Counted from the stretch's first letter, positions 1 through 7,196 are shown. The stretch is 8,422 bases of DNA from Bacteroidales bacterium (GCA_015486475.1 WFRO01000099.1:1-8422); one strand, 5' to 3'. Numbers and translations are program-made. The notes: a model not told the origin generated them from the letters alone.

Positions 1-893
1 ACGGCAAAGGGCTTAAGCTGGGTATCTATTCCAGTCCCGGTCCGCTCACCTGTGGCGGCTACCTGGGTTCCTATGAACATGAGTACCAGGATGCGAAGAC
101 CTGGGCCGGCTGGGGGATCGATTACATCAAATACGACTGGTGTTCCTATGGTCGCATAGCCAAAGACAACAGCCTGGCGGAACTGCAGAAACCCTATATT
201 CTCATGCGCAAGGCGCTGGATGCTGTCGACAGGGATATTGTGTATTCCCTCTGTCAGTATGGTATGGGACGTGTGTGGGAATGGGGCGCCAAAGTGGGGG
301 GTAACCTGTGGCGCACGACCGGCGACATCACCGACACCTGGCAAAGCATGTCGGGCATAGGCTTCCGGCAGGGAACTGCCGCTCCCTTTGCCTCGCCCGG
401 CCACTGGAACGATCCTGATATGCTGGTGGTGGGCTGGGTCGGCTGGGGACCGAACATACGGCCCTCGCGCCTGACACCCGATGAACAGTATACCCACATC
501 AGCCTGTGGAGCCTTCTCGCAGCGCCGCTGCTGATAGGATGCGATCTCACACGCCTGGACGACTTCACCATGAGTCTCCTCACCAACGATGAGGTGCTGG
601 CCGTCGATCAGGACCCGCTGGGGAAGGCCGCCCTGCCTGTCTATAACAAAGATAATATCCAGTACTGGGTCAGGCCGCTGGCTGACGGGTCGCATGCGGC
701 CGGGATATTTAACCTGGGGAAAGAAAAAAAGAAAATGACCGTGAGCCTGGCGGATCTGGGACTGAAGAGCGGGAAATACAGGATCCGCGACCTGTGGCGG
801 CAGAAAGACCTGGGCACCTTCGACAAGAGCATTGAAATGAAAGTCCCTTCGCACGGCGTGGTGATGATAAAAATAACTCCGGTGGAGCAATAA
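1..893 (+). CDS. GH27 alpha-galactosidase, C-terminal part (5' end outside window)
   Basis: This gene is open from the left edge and gives 296 codons, beginning at base 3, before a TAA stop. It matches glycoside hydrolase family 27, retaining enzymes that release terminal alpha-galactose from oligosaccharides and plant galactomannans. The TIM-barrel half shows KLGIYSSPG, then YIKYDWC with the probable nucleophile Asp at bases 135-137. The LWRTTGDITDTW motif holds the probable acid/base Asp at 324-326, by analogy with human GLA Asp170 and Asp231. HWNDPDMLVVG and the LLAAPLLIGCDL strand follow. From about base 640 the sequence is beta-rich (GIFNLGKE, YRIRDLWR, VPSHGVVMIKI), the C-terminal Greek-key domain. 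The N-terminal roughly 100 residues, including any secretion signal, are missing, so the cellular location cannot be judged. Family assignment is firm. Substrate preference is not visible. Confidence 0.93.
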   Translation, partial: GKGLKLGIYSSPGPLTCGGYLGSYEHEYQDAKTWAGWGIDYIKYDWCSYGRIAKDNSLAELQKPYILMRKALDAVDRDIVYSLCQYGMGRVWEWGAKVGGNLWRTTGDITDTWQSMSGIGFRQGTAAPFASPGHWNDPDMLVVGWVGWGPNIRPSRLTPDEQYTHISLWSLLAAPLLIGCDLTRLDDFTMSLLTNDEVLAVDQDPLGKAALPVYNKDNIQYWVRPLADGSHAAGIFNLGKEKKKMTVSLADLGLKSGKYRIRDLWRQKDLGTFDKSIEMKVPSHGVVMIKITPVEQ

Positions 894-955
894 AGGGCTT
901 TCTCCGGGACGGATCGCGGGATCCATACGGGGCAAGCACATAAACGAATATATAT

Positions 956-2167
956 ATGTCAGAGTTCAGCAACAACAGGGAAGAACGGATCACTGCCTTT
1001 ACGGATTTTACGAAGCGTCTGATCGCGGGAGCCAAAGGCATTGAGCTGATGAAAGAATACCGGTTCCTCTTCAAGACCCTGGTGCCTTCCGATATCATCA
1101 CGGCTGTCGACCGGCTCTTTCAGATGGAGATCCCGCTGGAAGAGCTGAAGGTGGGGATCAACAAGATGCTCAACCTCTTCCAGATCAGGATCCGGGAATA
1201 TCCTGCCCTGAAGCCGGAGAAAGGATCCTTCCTCGACCTGCTGCAGCGCAACAATGCCGAACTGAAAAAGAAACTGGCTGTCCTGCGCCCGAAAAATACG
1301 CAGATCAACAAGGATCCCTCCGATAAGGCCCTCCTGAAAGAGCTGCTCGGGGGCTTCCGCGAGGTGGAACAGTTCGTGAAGATGTATGAGATCAAGGAGA
1401 ACGTGCTCTTCCCGGCCCTGGAAAAGCACTGGGACGACTGGCGCTGTGCGCAGGTGATGTGGTCGTACCATGATGATATACGCCAGGAGCTGAAAGGCCT
1501 GATCGCCGAACTGGAACGGGAGCCTTTTGATCTTAAGGCTTTCAACAGGTTCCTGGGCGACAGCTATTACAATATGCATACCATTGTTTTCCGCGACGAC
1601 CATATCCTGATCCCGGTAATGCTGGAGCGTATGCCGGGAGAGGTGCTGGAGACGATGACACGGGAAAGTCTGGACCTGGACTTTCCTTTTGTCCGGCCTG
1701 AGGCAGAGAAGAAGGCGGGAGGAAGAGATATAAAAAGCGTGGATGACGGGCGGATCGTGAACCTTGGGAGCGGGGAGGTGACACCGGAGCAGATCGCACT
1801 GATGTTCAATCATCTGCCGGTGGACATCACCTATGTGGATGAGAACGACGAGGTGCGTTTTTTCTCCATGCCAAAAAAGCGGGTCTTTCACCGCAGTGTG
1901 TCCATCATTGGCCGCAAGGTGCAGAACTGCCATCCTCCCGACAGTGTGCATATCGTGGAGAAGATCGTGGAGGCGTTCCGGAAAGGGGAGAAGGATGAAG
2001 CCTCTTTCTGGATCCACATGAAGGAGGATTATCTGCTGATCCGGTACTTTGCCGTACGCGACCGGAAAGGGAGTTACCGGGGCGTTCTGGAGGTGACCCA
2101 GGAGATCGGAGATATTCAAAAGATCGAGGGAGAAAAGAGATTGCTGGACTGGGAGGATGAAGGATGA
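956..2167 (+). CDS. DUF438 / hemerythrin-like / PAS domain protein
   Basis: A 403-residue soluble protein with no signal peptide or membrane segment. Residues about 10-85 resemble DUF438 (LMKEYRFLFKTLVPSDI). Residues about 90-225 form a hemerythrin/HHE-like helical bundle (KENVLFPALEKH, VMWSYHDDIRQELK, MHTIVFRDDHILIP). Residues about 265-400 are a PAS domain with strong signatures (NHLPVDITYVDENDEVRFFS, IGRKVQNCHPPDS, FWIH, IRYFAVRD, GVLEVTQEI). The same three-domain order is known in bacterial proteins thought to sense redox state, oxygen or nitric oxide, but no output domain is present here. Several expected His ligands of the hemerythrin site appear replaced (Ser91, Asp94, Met143), while Glu148, His172 and His208 remain. 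The ATG at 956 is the first in frame after a TAA at 941-943. No good Shine-Dalgarno sequence precedes it. The gene lies 62 bp after the galactosidase gene and may be cotranscribed. Its stop codon falls inside a heptamer repeat array. The biological role is not known. Confidence 0.9.
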   Translation: MSEFSNNREERITAFTDFTKRLIAGAKGIELMKEYRFLFKTLVPSDIITAVDRLFQMEIPLEELKVGINKMLNLFQIRIREYPALKPEKGSFLDLLQRNNAELKKKLAVLRPKNTQINKDPSDKALLKELLGGFREVEQFVKMYEIKENVLFPALEKHWDDWRCAQVMWSYHDDIRQELKGLIAELEREPFDLKAFNRFLGDSYYNMHTIVFRDDHILIPVMLERMPGEVLETMTRESLDLDFPFVRPEAEKKAGGRDIKSVDDGRIVNLGSGEVTPEQIALMFNHLPVDITYVDENDEVRFFSMPKKRVFHRSVSIIGRKVQNCHPPDSVHIVEKIVEAFRKGEKDEASFWIHMKEDYLLIRYFAVRDRKGSYRGVLEVTQEIGDIQKIEGEKRLLDWEDEG

Positions 2168-2181
2168 AGGATGAAGGATGA
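2154..2181. repeat. AGGATGA heptamer tandem array, four perfect copies
   Basis: Four exact head-to-tail copies of AGGATGA. The stop codon of the preceding gene (2165-2167) is the end of copy two, so its last residues (EDEG) are repeat-encoded. TGA occurs at 2158, 2165, 2172 and 2179, which covers all three forward frames. Any reading frame entering the array on this strand therefore stops within it. Confidence 0.95.
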
Positions 2182-2207
2182 AGGGCGAACAGTGGGAAGA
2201 GTCAGCG

Positions 2208-2243
2208 ATGAGCAATGAGTTAATGAGCGATGAGTTGATGAGC
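2208..2243. repeat. 15-bp tandem repeat, 2.4 copies
   Basis: The unit ATGAGCRATGAGTTR occurs at 2208-2222 and 2223-2237, differing at two positions (A/G at each R). A partial third copy, ATGAGC, lies at 2238-2243. ATGAG itself recurs with alternating 7- and 8-bp spacing, which suggests the 15-mer arose from a degenerate heptamer like the neighbouring AGGATGA array. Confidence 0.9.
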
Positions 2244-2248
2244 GCGAA

Positions 2249-2289
2249 TACCGTAAGGGACAAAGCACCGCTTTGTCCATATAACGGTA
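2249..2289. repeat. Compound inverted repeat, 9-bp core stem plus 6-bp outer stem
   Basis: GGACAAAGC (2258-2266) pairs perfectly with GCTTTGTCC (2270-2278) around an ACC triloop. An outer arm, TACCGT (2249-2254) with ACGGTA (2284-2289), extends it across an internal loop of 3 and 5 bases. It is the first hairpin after the DUF438/PAS gene, so it could protect the 3' end of that mRNA. The bases after it are not T-rich, which argues against a classic terminator. Confidence 0.85.
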
Positions 2290-2331
2290 AGGAAATGTAG
2301 TAAGGAGTAGGGAGCTATGAAAGATGAGCCA

Positions 2332-2344
2332 GCCCCGAAGGGGC
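2332..2344. repeat. Triloop hairpin GCCCC-GAA-GGGGC
   Basis: A perfect 5-bp all-GC stem with a GAA loop, followed by GTAAGCA. The hairpin at 2398-2410 has the same layout (AGCCC, triloop, GGGC, then GAAAGCA), so the two look like diverged copies of one repeat family. Confidence 0.8.
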
Positions 2345-2356
2345 GTAAGCAACCAG

Positions 2357-2375
2357 GATCGGGCAGCGCCCGATC
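2357..2375. repeat. Triloop hairpin, 8-bp stem GATCGGGC-AGC-GCCCGATC
   Basis: A perfect 8-bp inverted repeat around an AGC loop, 12 bp downstream of the GCCCC-GAA-GGGGC hairpin. No T-tract follows. Confidence 0.85.
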
Positions 2376-2397
2376 ATCATAAGAAAACAATTCCATA

Positions 2398-2410
2398 GCC
2401 CTGTAAGGGC
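2398..2410. repeat. Triloop hairpin GCCCT-GTA-AGGGC
   Basis: A perfect 5-bp stem with a GTA loop, followed by GAAAGCAATG. Its flanks match those of the hairpin at 2332-2344 closely enough to suggest common origin, and the stems differ by compensated bases (GCCCC/GGGGC against GCCCT/AGGGC). Confidence 0.8.
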
Positions 2411-2419
2411 GAAAGCAAT

Positions 2420-2440
2420 GAACACCGAACACCGAACATG
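2420..2440. repeat. GAACACC tandem heptamer, about 2.7 copies
   Basis: GAACACC at 2420-2426 and 2427-2433 is followed by a partial third copy, GAACATG, at 2434-2440. The 7-bp period is the same as that of the unrelated AGGATGA array at 2154-2181. Confidence 0.8.
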
Positions 2441-2444
2441 GTAG

Positions 2445-2465
2445 AGACGCGCAATATGCGCGTCT
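2445..2465. repeat. Triloop hairpin, 9-bp stem AGACGCGCA-ATA-TGCGCGTCT
   Basis: A perfect 9-bp inverted repeat with an ATA loop, ending 22 bp before the start codon of the eIF-2B-like gene. The preceding bases GTAG followed by a GC-rich palindrome resemble the GTAG-palindrome layout of REP elements. The hairpin would lie in the 5' leader of the next gene if that gene is transcribed from upstream. Confidence 0.85.
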
Positions 2466-2487
2466 TGATTCTCTTGAAGTTTGAAGG

Positions 2488-3411
2488 ATGAGTTTGACGA
2501 ATAATATAAAGAAAGTCCTGGATGAGGTCGCTGCCGACAATGTTTCCGGTTCGGCTACGCTCCAGAGGAAGCTGGAAGAAGGACTTCTTTCTGTTCTGAA
2601 AGAAGGAGAGGACGTAGTGCAGGTTGGTGAGCAAAGGAAAGTGATCGATATGTTTTTACGGTTCAGGGAGGAGATGAGCTCCTTTGCCGTGCTGGGACAT
2701 TTTACGGATCATCTTGTATACAGATTGCGGACCCCCGGGAAAGGGATGGTCGAGAAGATCCTGGATGCCATCCTGGACTACCGGAAGCAATGGGCGGACG
2801 TAGATAAAAGGATCTACCGGAACTTCCTTTCCTCGGTACCGGGGATGGATCAGCCCGGGATCTTTCGTTATTTGTTGCACAGCCACAGCGGAACGATATG
2901 TGAATTTTTCCGGATGCTGACAAAGGAGTTCCCCACAGAGGAAATGGTGTTGATGCAAACGGAATCACGCCCTGCCCTGGAAGGACGGCAACAGGCGCTC
3001 TGTCTCCGCGATCTGGGATATGAGGTGTGGTTCGGGACAGACAGTGCGGTCTCCGGTCTGTTTTCCGGCGTGGACATGGTTTTACTGGGGGCTGACAAGG
3101 TGTATCCGGATAGTTTTGTCAACAAGACAGGTTCCTATGCTATCTGTCTGTTGGCGAGAGAGGAGGGAATACCTGTATATGTGTTGGCTGACACGCGTAA
3201 GTTTGTAATGAGCGACGAAGGAACGATCCCCGAGGATGTCAATTTATCAGGAGGTCCGCCGGAAGAGGTGTGGGATGCGGCTCCCGAAGGTATCAAAGTA
3301 TTCAATGCATACTTTGAAGAGATCCCGGCACATCTGGTGACCGCTTTTATCACGGAGGAACATTTTATTCCGGGTGTCGCCCTGACCTATTCCGGGCTGT
3401 TCAATTTGTGA
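2488..3411 (+). CDS. eIF-2B alpha/beta/delta family protein (MtnA / ribose-1,5-bisphosphate isomerase-like)
   Basis: A 307-residue cytosolic protein. Residues 1-120 are helical. From about 125 it has the Rossmann-like eIF-2B fold shared by eukaryotic eIF2B regulatory subunits, methylthioribose-1-phosphate isomerase (MtnA) and archaeal ribose-1,5-bisphosphate isomerase. Visible motifs are HSHSGT (131-136), ESRP (159-162), LLGADKV (199-205) and NKTGSY (212-217), then a C-terminal EEIPAHLVTAFITEEHF (277-293). The catalytic Asp of the isomerases corresponds to Asp203. Their catalytic Cys, in THCN-type motifs, appears to be Ser133, so isomerase activity cannot be assumed. At 307 residues it is close to eIF2B-alpha and archaeal isomerase length and shorter than most MtnA. 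The ATG at 2488 is the only plausible start, since TGA at 2482-2484 blocks extension and the next Met is at residue 55. The purine-rich GAAGG directly abuts the ATG, too close for a normal Shine-Dalgarno. Substrate and role are unknown. Confidence 0.82.
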   Translation: MSLTNNIKKVLDEVAADNVSGSATLQRKLEEGLLSVLKEGEDVVQVGEQRKVIDMFLRFREEMSSFAVLGHFTDHLVYRLRTPGKGMVEKILDAILDYRKQWADVDKRIYRNFLSSVPGMDQPGIFRYLLHSHSGTICEFFRMLTKEFPTEEMVLMQTESRPALEGRQQALCLRDLGYEVWFGTDSAVSGLFSGVDMVLLGADKVYPDSFVNKTGSYAICLLAREEGIPVYVLADTRKFVMSDEGTIPEDVNLSGGPPEEVWDAAPEGIKVFNAYFEEIPAHLVTAFITEEHFIPGVALTYSGLFNL

Positions 3412-3416
3412 AAATC

Positions 3417-3965
3417 TCAGAAATTCAGTTCTGCCTCTTCCAGCAGCGGTAGTTTTTTATCTTTTTCCGAGACGATGATCTTTTCCTGCGGTATCTGCCA
3501 GTCGATGGCCAGGGCAGGGTCGTCATAGCGTATGCCTTTGTCGGAGGCGGGGTGGTAGAACTGGTCGCACTTGTAAAAGACCACCGCCTCATCGCTCAGT
3601 ACGGAGAACCCATGAGCAAACCCCTTGGGGATGAGCAACTGCAGGAAATTATCTTCGGAGAGGACGAGACTTTTCCACTTGCCGTAGGTAGGGCTGTCTT
3701 TGCGCAGGTCGACGGCTACATCCAGGATCTCCCCGCGGAGCACGCGCACCAGCTTGGTCTGGGCATAGGGCTCCAGCTGAAAATGAAGACCGCGGATCAC
3801 TCCGTAGCCCGATCTGGACTGGTTGTCCTGCACCCAGGAGAAGTGCAGTCCTTTGCTGCGCATCTCCCGGTCGTTGTAGCTCTCAAAAAAGTATCCCCGC
3901 GCATCCTTAAATACCCGGGGCCTGATCACCAGCAGACCTTCTATTCCTGTTTCTTCTGTTTCCAT
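3417..3965 (-). CDS. rfbC: dTDP-4-dehydrorhamnose 3,5-epimerase
   Basis: A 182-residue cytosolic cupin-fold enzyme that epimerises C3 and C5 of dTDP-4-dehydro-6-deoxy-glucose, the third step of dTDP-L-rhamnose synthesis. Length is as usual for the family. Diagnostic segments are FKDARGYFFESY (19-30), VIRGLHFQ (56-63) with catalytic base His61, LDVAVDLRKDSPTYGKW (81-97), IPKGFAHGF (112-120), VVFYKCDQFY (128-137) with the probable catalytic Tyr131, and GIRYDDPALAIDW (144-156). It is the last gene of the ugd-uxs-rfbA-rfbC operon, 2 bp after the rfbA stop. Its own stop lies 5 bp from that of the convergent eIF-2B-like gene. The product feeds rhamnose into cell-surface polysaccharide, but the dehydratase RfbB and reductase RfbD are not next to it. 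Confidence 0.96.
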   Translation of the reverse strand: METEETGIEGLLVIRPRVFKDARGYFFESYNDREMRSKGLHFSWVQDNQSRSGYGVIRGLHFQLEPYAQTKLVRVLRGEILDVAVDLRKDSPTYGKWKSLVLSEDNFLQLLIPKGFAHGFSVLSDEAVVFYKCDQFYHPASDKGIRYDDPALAIDWQIPQEKIIVSEKDKKLPLLEEAELNF

Positions 3966-3967
3966 GC

Positions 3968-4858
3968 TTAAAAATCAAGTGTTTTGTACCGTTCTTCCAG
4001 GATGTGGAGGAGGTACTTTCCGTACTGTGAGTTTTTTATGGGTTCGGCGATGGCCCGTAGCTGGTCGCGTGTTATGTATCCTCTTTTCAGGGCGATCTCT
4101 TCGATGCAGGAGGCTTTCAGTCCCTGCCGCTGCTCGAGTGTGGCGATGAAGTTGGATGCCTGCAACAGGCTGTCGGGGGTGCCGGTGTCGAGCCAGGCCA
4201 GGCCGCGCCCCAGGATCTGCACTTTCAGACGTCTTTCTTCGTAATATTTCTTCATCAGGTCGGTGATCTCCAGCTCGCCGCGTGCCGAAGGACGGAGGCT
4301 CTTTGCTTTTGCCGGGGCCGTGTGATCAAAGAAATAGAGCCCTGTCAGGGCATAGTTGGACCTGGGATGATCGGGTTTCTCCTCGATGGACAGCACATTG
4401 CCTTTTTCATCGAACTCCACCACGCCGTAACGCTCGGGGTCGTTGACATAATAGGCAAAGACCACGCCTCCTTCCTGCAGTCTGTTCCCTGTCTCCAGGA
4501 GGGCGTGGCCGAAACCGTGACCATAGAAAATGTTGTCTCCCAACACCATGGCCACCGTATCATTGCCGATGAACTTCTCGCCGATGATAAAGGCCTGGGC
4601 CAGTCCCTCGGGTTTGGGTTGCTCGGCATACGAGATCCGGAGGCCTATGCGGCTGCCGTCACCCAGGAGTTTTTCGTACATCGGCAGATCGTGGGGGGTG
4701 GAGATGACCAGTATGTCCCGTATGCCTGCCAGCATGAGCACCGACAGGGGATAGTAGATCATCGGCTTGTCATATACCGGGATGATCTGTTTGGAGATGC
4801 TCTGTGTGACCGGATAGAGACGTGTGCCGGAGCCGCCGGCCAGGATGATCCCTTTCAT
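3968..4858 (-). CDS. rfbA: Glucose-1-phosphate thymidylyltransferase
   Basis: A 296-residue cytosolic nucleotidyltransferase that joins dTTP and glucose-1-phosphate to give dTDP-glucose, the entry step of dTDP-rhamnose and related dTDP-sugars. Clear family motifs are the nucleotide-binding loop LAGGSGTRLYPVT (6-18), SKQIIPVYDKPMIYYP (22-37) with Lys24, EQPKPEGLAQAF (79-90), the metal-binding LGDN (106-109), IEEKPDHP (158-165), GELEITD (194-200) and WLDTGT (222-227) with Asp224. Length is full and no key residue is missing. The start codon overlaps the uxs stop by four bases (ATGA), a sign of translational coupling. RfbA enzymes are commonly feedback-inhibited by dTDP-rhamnose. That is family knowledge, not seen here. 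Confidence 0.97.
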   Translation of the reverse strand: MKGIILAGGSGTRLYPVTQSISKQIIPVYDKPMIYYPLSVLMLAGIRDILVISTPHDLPMYEKLLGDGSRIGLRISYAEQPKPEGLAQAFIIGEKFIGNDTVAMVLGDNIFYGHGFGHALLETGNRLQEGGVVFAYYVNDPERYGVVEFDEKGNVLSIEEKPDHPRSNYALTGLYFFDHTAPAKAKSLRPSARGELEITDLMKKYYEERRLKVQILGRGLAWLDTGTPDSLLQASNFIATLEQRQGLKASCIEEIALKRGYITRDQLRAIAEPIKNSQYGKYLLHILEERYKTLDF

Positions 4859-5796
4859 GGTTCAAGTGTTTGTCTGAAATAATCAATGGTATGTCTGAGG
4901 CCCTCCTCCAGGGGCACCCGCGGTTCCCACTGCAGTTTTTCTTTGGCCAGTGAGATATCCGGTTGCCGCTGCATGGGATCATCTTCGGGAAGAGGCCTGT
5001 AAACGATCTCCGACGTGGAGCCGGGGATCATCTCCAGCACCTTCTCTGCCAGCTCCCGGATGGTATATTCGCCCGGGTTGCCGATATTAACAGGCCCGGT
5101 GAAATTATCTTCCGTGTTCATCAGGCGTACAAGCCCTTCCACCAGGTCGGAGATGTACTGGAAGCTGCGGGTCTGGCTGCCGTCGCCGTACAGGGTGATC
5201 GGCTCGTGGCGCAGGGCCTGCACGATAAAATTGGAGATAACACGTCCGTCGTTGACCATCATGCGCGGGCCGTAGGTGTTGAAGATGCGGGCGATCTTAA
5301 TGCGTACACCGTTCTGCCGGTGGTAGTTCACAAAGAGGGTCTCCGCGGCGCGTTTCCCCTCATCATAACAGGCCCTTTGGCCGATGGGGTTGACATGCCC
5401 CCAGTAATCCTCTTTCTGGGGATGCACCTTCGGGTCGCCATACACCTCGCTCGTGGAAGCCTGCAGCACTTTGGCCCGCACCCTTTTGGCCAGGCCCAGC
5501 ATGTTGATGGCTCCCATCACGGACGTCTTGACGGTCTTGATGGGGTTGTACTGGTAATGGATGGGCGAGGCGGGACAGGCCAGGTTGTAGATCTCATCCA
5601 CCTCGGCAAAATAGGGCATGGTGACATCATGCCGCACCAACTCGAAATAGGGCCGGTCGAGGAGATGAACGATATTTCTTTTTCTGCCGGTGAAGTAATT
5701 GTCCAGGCAGATCACCTCATGTCCCTCGTCGAGCAGCCGCTCGCAGAGGAAAGAGCCGATGAAGCCGGCGCCGCCGGTGACCAGGATGCGTTTCAT
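4855..5796 (-). CDS. uxs: UDP-glucuronate decarboxylase (UDP-xylose synthase), extended SDR family
   Basis: A 313-residue soluble extended short-chain dehydrogenase/reductase. It has the NAD-binding TGGAGFIG (7-14), Asp32 at the end of the second strand, the region ASTSEVYGDP (113-122), and the catalytic YxxxK as Tyr144-Lys148 within ACYDEGKR. The segment YNLACPASPIHYQYNPIKT (70-88) is characteristic of UDP-xylose synthases rather than dTDP-glucose dehydratases. Further family motifs are ARIFNTYGPRM (169-179), VVSNF-like VISNF (186-190) and LYGDGSQTRSFQYISDLV (202-219). The expected reaction is NAD-dependent decarboxylation of UDP-glucuronate to UDP-xylose. It starts 3 bp after the ugd stop, so the enzyme making its substrate is translated just upstream. 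A C4-epimerase or 4-keto-pentose synthase activity is a less likely alternative. Confidence 0.92.
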   Translation of the reverse strand: MKRILVTGGAGFIGSFLCERLLDEGHEVICLDNYFTGRKRNIVHLLDRPYFELVRHDVTMPYFAEVDEIYNLACPASPIHYQYNPIKTVKTSVMGAINMLGLAKRVRAKVLQASTSEVYGDPKVHPQKEDYWGHVNPIGQRACYDEGKRAAETLFVNYHRQNGVRIKIARIFNTYGPRMMVNDGRVISNFIVQALRHEPITLYGDGSQTRSFQYISDLVEGLVRLMNTEDNFTGPVNIGNPGEYTIRELAEKVLEMIPGSTSEIVYRPLPEDDPMQRQPDISLAKEKLQWEPRVPLEEGLRHTIDYFRQTLEP

Positions 5797-5799
5797 GGA

Positions 5800-7134
<1,335 letters not shown>

Positions 7135-7166
7135 CTGAAACTATTTAAGTTCTAAAAATACTACGC

Positions 7167-7196
7167 CAAAAGTAAGAAACTTCGTTCGTTTGCAAA
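7167..7196 (-). promoter_or_regulatory. Bacteroidota-type promoter for the ugd-uxs-rfbA-rfbC operon
   Basis: Read on the - strand, TTTG (7196-7193), an 18-base spacer and TACTTTTG (7174-7167) match the Bacteroidota primary sigma consensus TTTG / TAnnTTTG. Transcription would start a few bases further left, giving an untranslated leader of about 25-30 nt before the ugd ATG at 7134. Confidence 0.65.

Larger units (their letters stand above)
2168..2487. other. Repeat- and hairpin-rich intergenic region
   Basis: About 320 bp without a convincing gene. It lies between the DUF438/PAS gene and the eIF-2B-like gene, both on the + strand. It contains the end of the heptamer array, a 15-bp tandem repeat (2208-2243), a compound hairpin (2249-2289), four further perfect triloop hairpins (2332-2344, 2357-2375, 2398-2410, 2445-2465) and a GAACACC tandem repeat (2420-2440). 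No hairpin is followed by a clear T-run, so none is a standard intrinsic terminator. I see no recognisable TAnnTTTG promoter for the downstream gene. The make-up is typical of decayed or non-autonomous short interspersed repeats. No transposase or RAYT gene is in the window. Confidence 0.8.

Noticed and set aside
719..735. A-rich run in the galactosidase gene as a frameshift site
   Set aside because: The frame continues normally into the C-terminal beta domain and stops at a plausible place, so there is no sign of a shift.
911..924. GGATC-GCGG-GATCC inverted repeat between the galactosidase and the DUF438/PAS gene, as a terminator
   Set aside because: The stem is only 5 bp and no T-run follows, so it is not a credible intrinsic terminator.
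959..2263. A 434-codon - strand frame opposite the DUF438/PAS gene
   Set aside because: It is codon-aligned antisense to a gene with clear domain signatures. Its His/Leu-rich translation is the mirror of that gene's codons.
2258..2278. The 9-bp hairpin after the DUF438/PAS gene as an intrinsic terminator
   Set aside because: The bases following the stem are ATATAACGG, with no T-tract on the + strand. It is listed as an inverted repeat instead.
2317..2382. A 21-codon frame (MKDEPAPKGRKQ...) with an AGGAG-like sequence upstream
   Set aside because: It is read straight through two of the hairpins and has no recognisable peptide character. The purine-rich upstream sequence is part of the local repeat-rich composition.
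2154..2465. CRISPR array
   Set aside because: The repeats are 7-15 bp with no regular spacers, and no cas gene is present.
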